Assembly: GCA_031553535.1 (NCBI GenBank)
Contig: JAVBLM010000011.1
Span: 11,281 to 75,280 of the forward strand
Direction of reading: 5' to 3'
Source of the DNA: JAIROC01 sp031553535
Lineage (GTDB): Bacteria; Bacteroidota; Bacteroidia; Bacteroidales; WCHB1-69
Length of the DNA stretch: 64,000 bases
The notes below the pieces were generated by a model. It saw only the letters and a program-made list of their open reading frames with translations. It did not search any database and was not told the DNA's origin. The translations under genes were made by a program, and so were the position numbers. This document shows, one piece after another, positions 1 to 8,093 of this stretch; within the stretch, counting starts at the first letter, position 1; each line of letters opens with the position of its first letter.

Positions 1-816
1 GTTGGTGCTTTATTATTTGTTCCGGTTTTCAAGTCGATTACACACCTGCCTCCTTATTTAGGAATGCTGGGTGGATTGGGAGCCTTATGGGTTCTTACCG
101 AGTTGTTACAGCGCAGGCATCCCGAGAGAGATAACAGTAAATTAAATGTTGCAGCTATACTTACTAAAATAGATACTCCCAGTATTCTTTTCTTTTTAGG
201 TATTCTCCTGGCAGTTGCGGCCTTGCAAGTATGTGGTCATTTGACCCTTTTGGCGGGTTCTCTTAATCATATTCCTTTGGAAGAACCCGGAAAATATTTT
301 GCTATTAGCTATATTATTGGACTGTTGTCATCCATTGTGGATAACGTTCCTTTAGTTGCCGGAGCCATGGGAATGTATAACTTCGAAATGGATCATTATT
401 TTTGGGAATTTATTGCATATTGTGCAGGCACGGGAGGCAGTATATTGATTATTGGTTCAGCGGCCGGGGTTGCGGCCATGGGATTGGAAAAAATAGATTT
501 TATCTGGTATGTAAAAAAGATATCATTGCTGGCAATTATTGGTTATACGGCCGGGGCTTTGACATTTATTGCCCAGAATTATTCTGTAATCATGGATGAG
601 GTTGATGAGGTTAATCAATCGCAAATACAAACTGATAAAAAAGAATTGACATATCAGTCTTTGTTTAACCTTCAACAAAAAGATAAACCGGATGATTTCC
701 TATCTTTTCAGCAAAAAGTTGATATACCCGAATCTGTTTATTTCTATGGTAATTCGAAATATCAATACCAGAATTATAAACCGTTAAACCCAAATAAAAT
801 GATTGACTTACAGTAG
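1..816 (+). CDS. nhaD: NhaD-type Na+/H+ antiporter, C-terminal part (5' truncated)
   Basis: The reading frame is open from base 1, so the gene starts before the window; about 271 residues are visible. They contain several hydrophobic segments and the stretch SSIVDNVPLVAGAMGM followed by GTGGSILIIGSAAGVAAMG. These resemble the conserved intramembrane motifs of the NhaD branch of the ion transporter superfamily, which exchanges Na+ or Li+ for protons across the inner membrane. The last 70 residues or so are a polar, Asp/Gln/Lys-rich tail with no membrane segment, probably cytoplasmic. The family call rests on motif memory; a wider ArsB/NhaD permease assignment is the alternative. Confidence 0.8.
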   Translation, partial: VGALLFVPVFKSITHLPPYLGMLGGLGALWVLTELLQRRHPERDNSKLNVAAILTKIDTPSILFFLGILLAVAALQVCGHLTLLAGSLNHIPLEEPGKYFAISYIIGLLSSIVDNVPLVAGAMGMYNFEMDHYFWEFIAYCAGTGGSILIIGSAAGVAAMGLEKIDFIWYVKKISLLAIIGYTAGALTFIAQNYSVIMDEVDEVNQSQIQTDKKELTYQSLFNLQQKDKPDDFLSFQQKVDIPESVYFYGNSKYQYQNYKPLNPNKMIDLQ

Positions 817-865
817 TCATTCTATTTATATATTTATGTTATAAATGAAACAAACTGACCCGTTT

Positions 866-1201
866 GAAGATTTCAGGAAGACCTGAAAACGTTTTACACT
901 CTTGTTTGAAGATTTCAGGAAAGCCTGAAAGCATTTTACACTCTTGTTTGAAGATTTCGGGAAGACCCGAAAACATTTTACACTCTCGTTTGGGGATTTC
1001 GGGAAGACCCGAAAGTATTTTACACTCTCGTTTGAAGATTTCGGGAAGACCCGAAAACGTTTTACACTCTCGTTTGGGGATTTCGGGAAGACCCGAAAGC
1101 ATTTTACATTCTCGTTTGAAGATTTCGGGAAGACCCGAAAACGTTTTACACTCTCGTTTGGAGATTTCGGGAAAGCCCGAAAACGTTTTACACTACTGCA
1201 T
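866..1201. repeat. Array A: eight tandem 42-bp hairpin units
   Basis: Eight consecutive 42-bp units start at 866, 908, 950, 992, 1034, 1076, 1118 and 1160 with no insertions or deletions. Each holds an inverted repeat of two 7-bp arms round a 4-base loop: TTTCGGG-AAGA-CCCGAAA in units 3-7, TTTCGGG-AAAG-CCCGAAA in unit 8, and TTTCAGG...CCTGAAA in units 1-2. Both arms therefore change together. A decayed copy follows near 1202, and a lone stem with one G-T wobble (TTTCGGG-AAGA-CTCGAAA) sits at 1263-1280. Because 42 is a multiple of three, several frames stay open across the array; these are by-products rather than genes. Confidence 0.93.
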
Positions 1202-1531
1202 GAAAGTTTTGGAAAAATCCGGCATCTTCCGGCAAAACAGTATATAAAACTTATGTTGGATGTTTCGGGAAGACTCGAAAGTATTATATTTGGCTACTTC
1301 CAATCTTACTATACCTTATGAATGATTTTTCCGGAGAGGTTTATTATTTATAAGGTTCGTATATGGATACTTATCAAACAGGCAGGCGGATATCTGTGAG
1401 AGGTACACTAAGGGGATATTATTCGTATTTGAAAAAGGTTCAATTTATACCCTGAACTCACGTTAAATTAATTCTCAACTCGAAATTTTTCGACATACTC
1501 TTTCCGTTACAATTTCCTTCATAATATAAAG

Positions 1532-1669
1532 AATCATAGAGAGATAGAATTTTCAGCAATAAAAGAAGTTCTTGATATTGGATTAAAACAGTTGGATATG
1601 GAAATTCCGGAAGGAATAAACAAACTAAATTCTTTTAATGATTTTGATAATTTGACAGAAAAACGATAG
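1532..1669 (+). pseudogene. Possible gene remnant (C-terminal fragment)
   Basis: One frame is open from 1472 to the TAG at 1667. From about 1532 its translation has protein-like composition, including FSAIKEVLDIGLKQLDMEIP and a charged end. There is no start codon with a ribosome binding site, and the upstream part of the frame looks random. It may be the 3' end of a lost gene, but the family is not recognised and chance is possible. Confidence 0.25.
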
Positions 1670-1772
1670 ACGAAATAATGTTCTAAAATAAAGAGAAATA
1701 ACCATCTTAGCCCGATTATGGATTTTTTCTATATCCCTATTAATGGGGATATAAAGCTATTCATAATAGTGA

Positions 1773-1780
1773 TACCTTTG
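1773..1780 (+). promoter_or_regulatory. Bacteroidota -7 box for feoAB
   Basis: TACCTTTG fits the TAnnTTTG -7 consensus and lies 37 bp before the GTG start of feoAB. No clear -33 TTTG is visible at the usual distance. Confidence 0.5.
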
Positions 1781-1817
1781 TAATGATTATTACATTTACG
1801 GAGTAATTTAATATACA

Positions 1818-4352
1818 GTGAGATTATCGGATCTTAAAACGGGAGAAAAAGCAGTTATCGTGAAAGTGCTAGGCTATGGCGGTTTCCGTAAGCGAATTGT
1901 GGAAATGGGTTTTATCAAAGGAAAGGTTGTAGAATCGATTCTTAATGCACCTCTTAATGATCCGATCAAATACCGTATTATGGGATACGAAATATCCCTT
2001 CGCCGTAGCGAAGCCTCTCAAATTGAGGTGATAAGTATAGAGGAAGCAAATCTTATTGCCAATAGACAAATACACGGACATTTTAATGGAACCCTGACAG
2101 AAGAAGATATACGTAGGATTGCTCTTAAAAAACGTAAGACAATTAACGTTGCATTGGTCGGGAACCCGAATGCCGGGAAAACCAGCTTATTTAATATCGC
2201 TTCCGGGAAAAAAGAACGTGTAGGAAATTATAGCGGGGTAACTGTTGATGCAAAAGAAGGATTCTTTGATTTTGAAGGATACCATTTCAAAATAGTTGAC
2301 TTACCCGGTACTTATTCCCTTTCCGCATATAGTCCTGAGGAGCGATATGTACGTAGTCATATTATAACGGAAAAACCCGATATAATTATCAATGTGGTAG
2401 ATGCTTCTAATCTGGAGCGCAATTTATACCTTACCACCCAATTGATAGACATGAACGTACGGATGGTGATTGCATTAAACATGTATGATGAATTGAAAGA
2501 AAACGGGGATTCTTTGGATTATCAAACACTTGAAAAATTAATAGGAGTACCTATTGTTCCGACTGTCAGTACAAAAAAAGTAGGGATTAATAAACTATTT
2601 CATACGGTCATAAAATTATATGAAAGTGGTGATATCATTGATGAAAACGGAAACCTGATCTCTTCTATCAGTGATGATACGCTGATTGATGAATACCTGC
2701 ATACGATAGATATACATCATAAGCATGAAGTATCGAATGTAGACTCTGATTTAGAGAGTGAAGATCATATACATACTACAATCCGGCATATTCATATCAA
2801 TCATGGAACTGTTATTGAAAAGGCTATCGGACAAATAAAAATCCAGATAGAGCAGAATCCGAATGCGAGGGATGAATATACGCCCCGTTATTTAGCCATA
2901 AAACTGCTGGAAGGGGATACGGACATTGAAAAGTTTATTACTCAATATCCCAATTCCAAAGAAATAATTGCAGTTCGTGACCAGATGGCATCGAAGATAT
3001 CATCCGAACTAAAAGAATCGGCGGAAAATGCTATTATGGATGCCAAGTACGGGTTTATTGCAGGGGCATTGAAAGAAACTTTTGTTCCGTCAAAAGAGCG
3101 AAAACAGGAATCAAAAAGTTCGAAGATAGATAATATCGTTACGAGTAAATACTGGGGATACCCTATCTTTTTGGTCATTCTTTTTGTTATGTTCCAAGCT
3201 ACATTTTCACTGGGAGAATATCCCATGGCATGGATAGAAATGTTCGTTGCATGGGTTGGAAGGGGGATTGATAATGTGATGAGTGACGGAATACTGAAAG
3301 ATCTGTTAATTGATGGGATTGTCGGGGGAGTTGGCGGTGTTCTTGTTTTCTTACCTAATATCCTCATTCTTTATTTTTTTATCACCTTCATGGAGTCCAC
3401 CGGATATATGGCAAGGGCTGCATTTATCATGGATAAGATCATGCATAAGATGGGATTGCATGGAAGGTCTTTTATTCCGCTTATAATGGGTTTCGGATGT
3501 AATGTGCCTGCTATTTTAGCCACCCGTACGATAGAAAATCGTAATAGCCGTATGATTACCATGCTTATTAATCCGTTGATGTCATGTAGTGCAAGGCTTC
3601 CTATTTATCTTTTGTTAGCAGGAACCTTTTTCCCTAAACATGCCGGATTGGTTATTTTCTCCATCTATGTAACGGGAATTGTATTGGCGGTAATAATGGC
3701 GCGTATATTTAAACGGTTTCTATTTACAAAAGAAGAAACACCCTTTGTAATGGAACTTCCTCCTTACAGGATGCCTACCGCTAAAAGTTTATTACAGCAC
3801 ACCTGGGAAAAAGGGGAACAGTATCTCCGTAAAATAGGGACAGTTATTTTATTAGGCTCTATTATCATTTGGGCGTTGAGCTATTTTCCAAGACATGAAC
3901 ATATAGTGGAAGGAAATACGATGGAAGTAAAAATGGAACAACAGGAAAATTCATATCTTGGCAAAATCGGAAAATTCATAGAACCGGTAATGGAACCCTT
4001 GGGGTTTAATTGGAAGATGAGTGTGGCATTATTATCCGGGGTTGCTGCAAAGGAAGTTGTTGTAAGCACGTTGGGAGTATTGTATAATATTGATGTAGAC
4101 GAAGAAAACAATTCACTGGGAAATAGATTAAAAGCGGAGGTAAATACGGATGGAACACCTGTTTATACATCTGCTGTGGCATTGAGTTTTATGTTATTTG
4201 TCCTGATTTATTTTCCATGTATTGCTACGATTGCTACTATCAAAAACGAATCCGGTTCGTGGAAATGGGCATTGTTCACAGTACTTTATACTGTTGTTTT
4301 AGCCTGGCTGGTTTCTTTTGCAGTATATCATATTTTTTCTCTTATAGTATGA
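1818..4352 (+). CDS. feoB: Fused FeoA-FeoB ferrous iron transporter
   Basis: This 844-residue protein imports Fe2+ across the inner membrane. Residues 1-75 or so form a FeoA-type SH3-like domain (RLSDLKTGEKA...VEMGFIKGK). A G-protein domain follows with G1 GNPNAGKTS near residue 114, the VDLPGTYSLS switch region and an NMYDE base-recognition motif. After a His/Asp-rich linker near residues 295-325 come the gate repeats and about ten membrane segments, including GFGCNVPAI and SCSARLPIY. The start is a GTG chosen because MRLSDL is the normal FeoA N-terminus. A small Cys-rich gene overlaps its stop. The histidine-rich linker might bind metal, which is inference. Confidence 0.95.
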   Translation: MRLSDLKTGEKAVIVKVLGYGGFRKRIVEMGFIKGKVVESILNAPLNDPIKYRIMGYEISLRRSEASQIEVISIEEANLIANRQIHGHFNGTLTEEDIRRIALKKRKTINVALVGNPNAGKTSLFNIASGKKERVGNYSGVTVDAKEGFFDFEGYHFKIVDLPGTYSLSAYSPEERYVRSHIITEKPDIIINVVDASNLERNLYLTTQLIDMNVRMVIALNMYDELKENGDSLDYQTLEKLIGVPIVPTVSTKKVGINKLFHTVIKLYESGDIIDENGNLISSISDDTLIDEYLHTIDIHHKHEVSNVDSDLESEDHIHTTIRHIHINHGTVIEKAIGQIKIQIEQNPNARDEYTPRYLAIKLLEGDTDIEKFITQYPNSKEIIAVRDQMASKISSELKESAENAIMDAKYGFIAGALKETFVPSKERKQESKSSKIDNIVTSKYWGYPIFLVILFVMFQATFSLGEYPMAWIEMFVAWVGRGIDNVMSDGILKDLLIDGIVGGVGGVLVFLPNILILYFFITFMESTGYMARAAFIMDKIMHKMGLHGRSFIPLIMGFGCNVPAILATRTIENRNSRMITMLINPLMSCSARLPIYLLLAGTFFPKHAGLVIFSIYVTGIVLAVIMARIFKRFLFTKEETPFVMELPPYRMPTAKSLLQHTWEKGEQYLRKIGTVILLGSIIIWALSYFPRHEHIVEGNTMEVKMEQQENSYLGKIGKFIEPVMEPLGFNWKMSVALLSGVAAKEVVVSTLGVLYNIDVDEENNSLGNRLKAEVNTDGTPVYTSAVALSFMLFVLIYFPCIATIATIKNESGSWKWALFTVLYTVVLAWLVSFAVYHIFSLIV

Positions 4353-4480
4353 CACAGACGATAATAGTTATTATAATTGTTGCCGCTGCGGTTTTTTTTG
4401 CAGGATATAAAACATATAAGTCCTTAAAGAAAAAGAATCGTTGCTCAGGCTGTAAAGGATGTTCTGAAGAACAGGACTAA
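4349..4480 (+). CDS. FeoB-associated Cys-rich small membrane protein
   Basis: The 43-residue product has one N-terminal membrane helix (IIVIIIVAAAVFFAGY), a basic stretch, and a C-terminal CSGCKGCSEE cluster that could bind iron or pair with the transporter. Small Cys-rich proteins of this kind are commonly encoded right after feoB. The ATG overlaps the feoB TGA in ATGA, implying translational coupling. A longer in-frame ATG at 4217 lies inside feoB and is rejected. Confidence 0.85.
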   Translation: MTQTIIVIIIVAAAVFFAGYKTYKSLKKKNRCSGCKGCSEEQD

Positions 4481-4543
4481 CCGATATAATATCCTGTCAT
4501 TGCAAAAATTTCTTTTCAAGAGCGTAAATCTAATTTAAATATG

Positions 4544-4551
4544 TATTTTTG
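4544..4551 (+). promoter_or_regulatory. -7 box for upp
   Basis: TATTTTTG matches TAnnTTTG and lies 30 bp before the chosen upp start, which supports the start at 4582 over an upstream ATG at 4549 that overlaps this box. Confidence 0.5.
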
Positions 4552-4581
4552 CATTTGTATGGACTTCTAATAAATAAGTAT

Positions 4582-5232
4582 ATGGTTAATGTATTAGATC
4601 TTAATAATTCGATAGCAAATGATTTTTTAGCAGAACTCCGGGATGTCGAAATTCAGAAAGACAAAATGCGGTTCCGGAAAAATCTGGAAAGAATGGGGGA
4701 AATATTTGCCTATGAGATAAGTAAAACAATGGAATATGAAGAAAGAGAAATAGTATCTCCTTTAGGTATAGCAAAATGTTCCGTTTTAAAACAACAACCT
4801 GTTTTATGTACTATTATGCGGGCAGGGCTTGCTTTTCACCAGGGGTTTCTCAATTATTTCGATAAGGCGGAATGTGCTTTTATCTCTGCTTACCGTAAGC
4901 ATGAAAAAGACGGATCGTTCGACATACAGTTAGATTACATGTCCTCTCCTAATTTGACTGATAAGACGTTGATATTACTTGATTCGATGATTGCCACAGG
5001 AAGTTCGATTGATTTATCGTTAAGAGGATTGAGAAATAATTATGGAGAACCTGCAAAAATACATATTGTTTCTATTATTTCCAGTGTAATGGGAATTGAT
5101 TTCTTGAAAAGAAAGCTGCCTATCGGAACCAGTATCTGGACAAATACAATAGATCAGGAACTGACTGCCCAATCTTATATTGTTCCCGGCCTGGGAGATG
5201 CCGGAGATCTGGCTTATGGGGAAAAAGAGTAG
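4582..5232 (+). CDS. upp: Uracil phosphoribosyltransferase
   Basis: The 216-residue enzyme makes UMP from uracil and PRPP in the pyrimidine salvage pathway, in the cytosol. The PRPP-binding loop is LLDSMIATGSS (residues 132-142), and the uracil-binding C-terminal segment YIVPGLGDAGDLAYG is intact (199-213). TIMRAGLAF (78-86) is also typical. Translation is taken from MVNVLDLNNS at 4582, since the upstream in-frame ATG overlaps a promoter-like box. The maf-like gene follows 8 bp later, so the two are probably cotranscribed. Confidence 0.92.
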   Translation: MVNVLDLNNSIANDFLAELRDVEIQKDKMRFRKNLERMGEIFAYEISKTMEYEEREIVSPLGIAKCSVLKQQPVLCTIMRAGLAFHQGFLNYFDKAECAFISAYRKHEKDGSFDIQLDYMSSPNLTDKTLILLDSMIATGSSIDLSLRGLRNNYGEPAKIHIVSIISSVMGIDFLKRKLPIGTSIWTNTIDQELTAQSYIVPGLGDAGDLAYGEKE

Positions 5233-5240
5233 GTATAAGT

Positions 5241-5840
5241 ATGTTATTGGATGATTTAAAAGATTATTCTATTGTATTGGCTTCCCAGTCTCCTCGCAGG
5301 AAAGAATTACTTTCCGGCCTTGGGATTACTTTTGAAGTCAATTGGATAGAAACCAATGAAATTTTGTCTGTGGATTTATTACCCTGTCAATTGGTAGAAC
5401 ATTTGGCCGAACAAAAGGCACAGGCAATTGCAAATCAATATGATTCGAGAAAGGCAATTGTAATAGGCGGGGATACGGTTGTTTGTGTAGATAATACTAT
5501 TTTGGGAAAGCCGGTAGACAGGCAGGATGCAATGAATATGTTAAGGCAATTGTCAGGGAGAAAACATTTGGTTATAAGCGGATTGTGTGTGCTTCATAAA
5601 GAAAGAATCCTCTGCGAACATGATATTACCGAAGTCTATTTCAAATCATTAACTGATGAGGAAATAAATTATTATGTAGATTTTTATCATCCTTTCGATA
5701 AAGCGGGAGCATATGGTATACAGGAATGGATAGGATACCAAGCTATAGAACGAATAAATGGTTCGTTCTATAATGTAATGGGTTTACCTACCCATGTATT
5801 ATGGAAAATGTTAAGAGAAGTTACGGGTAATAAAAACTGA
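5241..5840 (+). CDS. maf: Maf family nucleotide pyrophosphatase
   Basis: This 199-residue cytosolic enzyme belongs to the Maf/HAM1-like family, which hydrolyses non-canonical or modified nucleoside triphosphates (dTTP/UTP subfamily likely) to monophosphates. The phosphate-binding N-terminus LASQSPRRKELLSGLG is intact, as are GGDTVV and the C-terminal DKAGAYGIQEW. Length is normal for the family. It sits 8 bp after upp, consistent with a nucleotide-metabolism operon. The exact substrate cannot be read from sequence alone. Confidence 0.92.
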   Translation: MLLDDLKDYSIVLASQSPRRKELLSGLGITFEVNWIETNEILSVDLLPCQLVEHLAEQKAQAIANQYDSRKAIVIGGDTVVCVDNTILGKPVDRQDAMNMLRQLSGRKHLVISGLCVLHKERILCEHDITEVYFKSLTDEEINYYVDFYHPFDKAGAYGIQEWIGYQAIERINGSFYNVMGLPTHVLWKMLREVTGNKN

Positions 5841-5940
5841 AGTAAACTTATTTTTCTCTTTTATTTTCATAGTGTTATACTATTGTTTTTCTTTTTCAAA
5901 ACATTTTTGTTGAAGACTTATTACTTAGTATAAAAATTAT

Positions 5941-5948
5941 TATCTTTG
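5941..5948 (+). promoter_or_regulatory. -7 box for rocD
   Basis: TATCTTTG matches the consensus and lies 45 bp before the rocD ATG. AT-rich sequence surrounds it, and no convincing -33 element is seen. Confidence 0.55.
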
Positions 5949-5993
5949 CGAAAATTTTGCATGTAAATATATATAAATTAAAAAAATAGCGAT

Positions 5994-7223
5994 ATGGTAG
6001 AAAAGATAACATCAAGTAAGCAAGCAATGGAAATGGAAGACAAGTATGGTGCACATAATTACCATCCTCTTCCGGTAGTTTTGTCTAAGGGGGAAGGTGC
6101 TTTTGTATGGGATGTAGAAGGTAAGAAATATTTCGATTTCCTGTCAGCATACTCTGCCGTAAACCAAGGGCATTGCCACCCTAAAATTATTGATGCACTG
6201 AAAAAGCAAGCGGAAACGCTTACCCTTACTTCCCGTGCATTTTACAATGATTGTTTAGGACCATACGAAAAGTATATTACCGAGTATTTTGGTTATGATA
6301 AAGTGCTTCCGATGAATACGGGTGCAGAAGCTGATGAAACTGCTTTAAAATTAGCTCGTCGTTGGGGTGTGGTTAAGAAAGGAATTCCAAACGATCAGGT
6401 AAAAATCATTTGTTGTGATGGAAATTTCCATGGACGTACCATTACAATTGTTTCCATGTCGAATGATCCTGATTCGTATGCAAATTATGGACCTTTAACA
6501 CCGGGATTTATCCGCATACCCTATAATGATATTCCTGCTTTGGAAAAAGCGCTTAAGGAAGAGGGAGATAAAATTGCAGGATTTTTAGTAGAACCTATCC
6601 AAGGAGAAGCCGGGGTTTATGTTCCTGATGATGGTTATTTGAAAAAAGCGTATGATCTTTGTAGAGCTAAAAATGTTTTATTTATTGCTGATGAGGTACA
6701 AACAGGAATTGCCCGTACCGGTAAAATGTTGGCATGTGATCATGAAGGTGTAAAACCGGATGTTCTTATTTTAGGAAAAGCACTTTCAGGAGGAGTTCTT
6801 CCCGTATCTGCGGTATTAACTAATGATGAGGTGATGCTTTGTATTAAACCGGGAGAACATGGCTCTACTTTCGGAGGTTTTCCATTAGCTTGTAAAGTTG
6901 CAGCGGCAGCATTAGAGGTGGTAAAAGAAGAAAAATTGATGGAAAAAGCAGAATATCTCGGAAAGATATTCCGTGATTACATGAAGAATATCAAATCGGA
7001 CATGATCACGCTTGTCCGTGGGAAAGGGTTGTTGAATGCCGTTATTATCAAACCCAAAAATGGAAAAGAAGCATGGGATGTATGCTTGAAAATGAGAGAT
7101 TTGGGAGTATTGGCAAAACCAACCCATGGAGATATTATTCGTTTTGCTCCTCCGCTGGTAATCACCGAAGAACAGCTTCTTGAAGCATGTAAACGTATTG
7201 AAGAAGCTATTTTGTCGTTTTAA
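5994..7223 (+). CDS. rocD: Ornithine aminotransferase
   Basis: This 409-residue class III PLP aminotransferase transfers the delta-amino group of ornithine to 2-oxoglutarate, giving glutamate semialdehyde and linking arginine and proline metabolism. Typical motifs are NTGAEADETALKLAR (PLP phosphate binding), IQGEAGVYVP, ADEVQTGIARTG and the Schiff-base lysine K262 in LILGKALSGG. Length and N-terminus match bacterial and eukaryotic ornithine aminotransferases. It has its own promoter-like box and a downstream hairpin terminator, so it is probably transcribed alone. Confidence 0.95.
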   Translation: MVEKITSSKQAMEMEDKYGAHNYHPLPVVLSKGEGAFVWDVEGKKYFDFLSAYSAVNQGHCHPKIIDALKKQAETLTLTSRAFYNDCLGPYEKYITEYFGYDKVLPMNTGAEADETALKLARRWGVVKKGIPNDQVKIICCDGNFHGRTITIVSMSNDPDSYANYGPLTPGFIRIPYNDIPALEKALKEEGDKIAGFLVEPIQGEAGVYVPDDGYLKKAYDLCRAKNVLFIADEVQTGIARTGKMLACDHEGVKPDVLILGKALSGGVLPVSAVLTNDEVMLCIKPGEHGSTFGGFPLACKVAAAALEVVKEEKLMEKAEYLGKIFRDYMKNIKSDMITLVRGKGLLNAVIIKPKNGKEAWDVCLKMRDLGVLAKPTHGDIIRFAPPLVITEEQLLEACKRIEEAILSF

Positions 7224-7247
7224 CTGAAATAGTTCTTAAAAGAAGGA

Positions 7248-7281
7248 GAAGTTGTTTATTAAGCAACTTCTTTTTCTTTTT
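7248..7281 (+). terminator. Rho-independent terminator after rocD
   Basis: AGAAGTTG (7248-7255) pairs with CAACTTCT (7264-7271) and is followed by a T-rich run. The hairpin begins 24 bp after the rocD stop. Confidence 0.8.
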
Positions 7282-7464
7282 CTTCACTTCTGTTCTTTGT
7301 TAGGTTAAGAAAGCTTACCGATAGGCACCTGACATTTAAGCAAACCTTATACTATAGCTAAGTATATCCCAGTGAATAGACTTAACATGGGCTTGGTGGG
7401 GTTAATGGATATTATAACAGAAGTTACGCAAGTGGGGAATTTACAGGAAGTTACAGAAACAAGA

Positions 7465-7525
7465 ATAGATTCAAGTCAAAGTTTACACGTTTACGGGTTT
7501 ACACGTTAACATTTCAAGAAATTTG
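7465..7525. repeat. 61-bp direct repeat, copy 1
   Basis: This segment is identical to 7755-7815, exactly 290 bp downstream. It includes TTTACACGTTTACGGGTTTA, itself two near-repeats. The pair suggests a local duplication inside the MITE-like element. Confidence 0.85.
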
Positions 7526-7533
7526 TGGAACCT

Positions 7534-7577
7534 TTCCTGACTTCGACACTTGGGCGACGTATTGTCGAAGTCAGGAA
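7534..7577. repeat. 15-bp perfect inverted repeat
   Basis: TTCCTGACTTCGACA (7534-7548) and its exact reverse complement (7563-7577) flank a 14-base loop. No T-run follows, so it is unlikely to be a simple terminator. Confidence 0.85.
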
Positions 7578-7754
7578 TATGTGCTGTTGAAGAATCCAAT
7601 CACTGTCGAATATGAGAGGCCGTTTATTCTTGTCTAAGTACATTTTTACGATTGGGTCTTTGCACGGGAATGGAAAGACCCAATAGTAATTTGAATGAAG
7701 TTATATCACAGAAGTTACGCAAGCGGAGAAATTACGCAAGTTATAGAAACAATG

Positions 7755-7815
7755 ATAGATTCAAGTCAAAGTTTACACGTTTACGGGTTTACACGTTAAC
7801 ATTTCAAGAAATTTG
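7755..7815. repeat. 61-bp direct repeat, copy 2
   Basis: Exact second copy of 7465-7525, preceded like the first by an AGAAGTTACGCAAG end sequence. Confidence 0.85.
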
Positions 7816-8054
7816 CGGAATCTTTAGCTTGCCGAAGGCAAATTAGCGGAAAAAATAAAAAACGCAATAAGCAGAAAGGATAAAATAGATAAAGCCGATA
7901 AAATCGATAAACTTTAAGCAATCAACAACTAATCACGATTCCTGTAACTTCCTGTAACTTGCGTAACTTCTGATATAATTCAAAACAATTTCAATTAACA
8001 TTCATCCGTTATTAATTAATTCCAAAACGACAAAGATAATTTTAAGAAAAATCG

Positions 8055-8062
8055 TATCTTTG
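8055..8062 (+). promoter_or_regulatory. -7 box for parE
   Basis: TATCTTTG matches TAnnTTTG and lies 31 bp before the parE ATG, just outside the MITE-like element. Confidence 0.55.
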
Positions 8063-8093
8063 CTAATAATATAGTATTTATAAGGATCATAAA

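Larger units (their letters stand above)
1202..1817. other. Intergenic region before feoAB
   Basis: After the decayed repeat units up to about 1290, this AT-rich stretch holds a possible gene remnant (1532-1669) and a promoter-like box at 1773-1780. I see no other convincing element. Confidence 0.6.
7411..7980. mobile_element. MITE-like element, copy 1 (compound)
   Basis: The ends are inverted copies: ATTATAACAGAAGTTACGCAAGT on the left is matched on the right by ACTTGCGTAACTTCTGATATAAT read in reverse. A second left end lies inside at about 7709, so the element looks like a nested or partly duplicated pair. It has no credible ORF. It contains a 61-bp direct repeat (7465-7525 and 7755-7815), a 15-bp inverted repeat (7534-7577), and GATAAA-rich DNA near 7880-7915 that recurs in the other copies. 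Related copies lie at 14720-14886, 39885-40071 and 60298-60500. Confidence 0.6.

Noticed and set aside
864..1321. Open reading frames across array A (both strands)
   Set aside because: They exist because a 42-bp period keeps any stop-free frame open; no promoter, ribosome binding site or unique protein sequence supports them.
7652..7846. 64-residue open frame in the MITE-like element
   Set aside because: It lies inside the repeated DNA, crosses the 61-bp repeat, and has no family resemblance.
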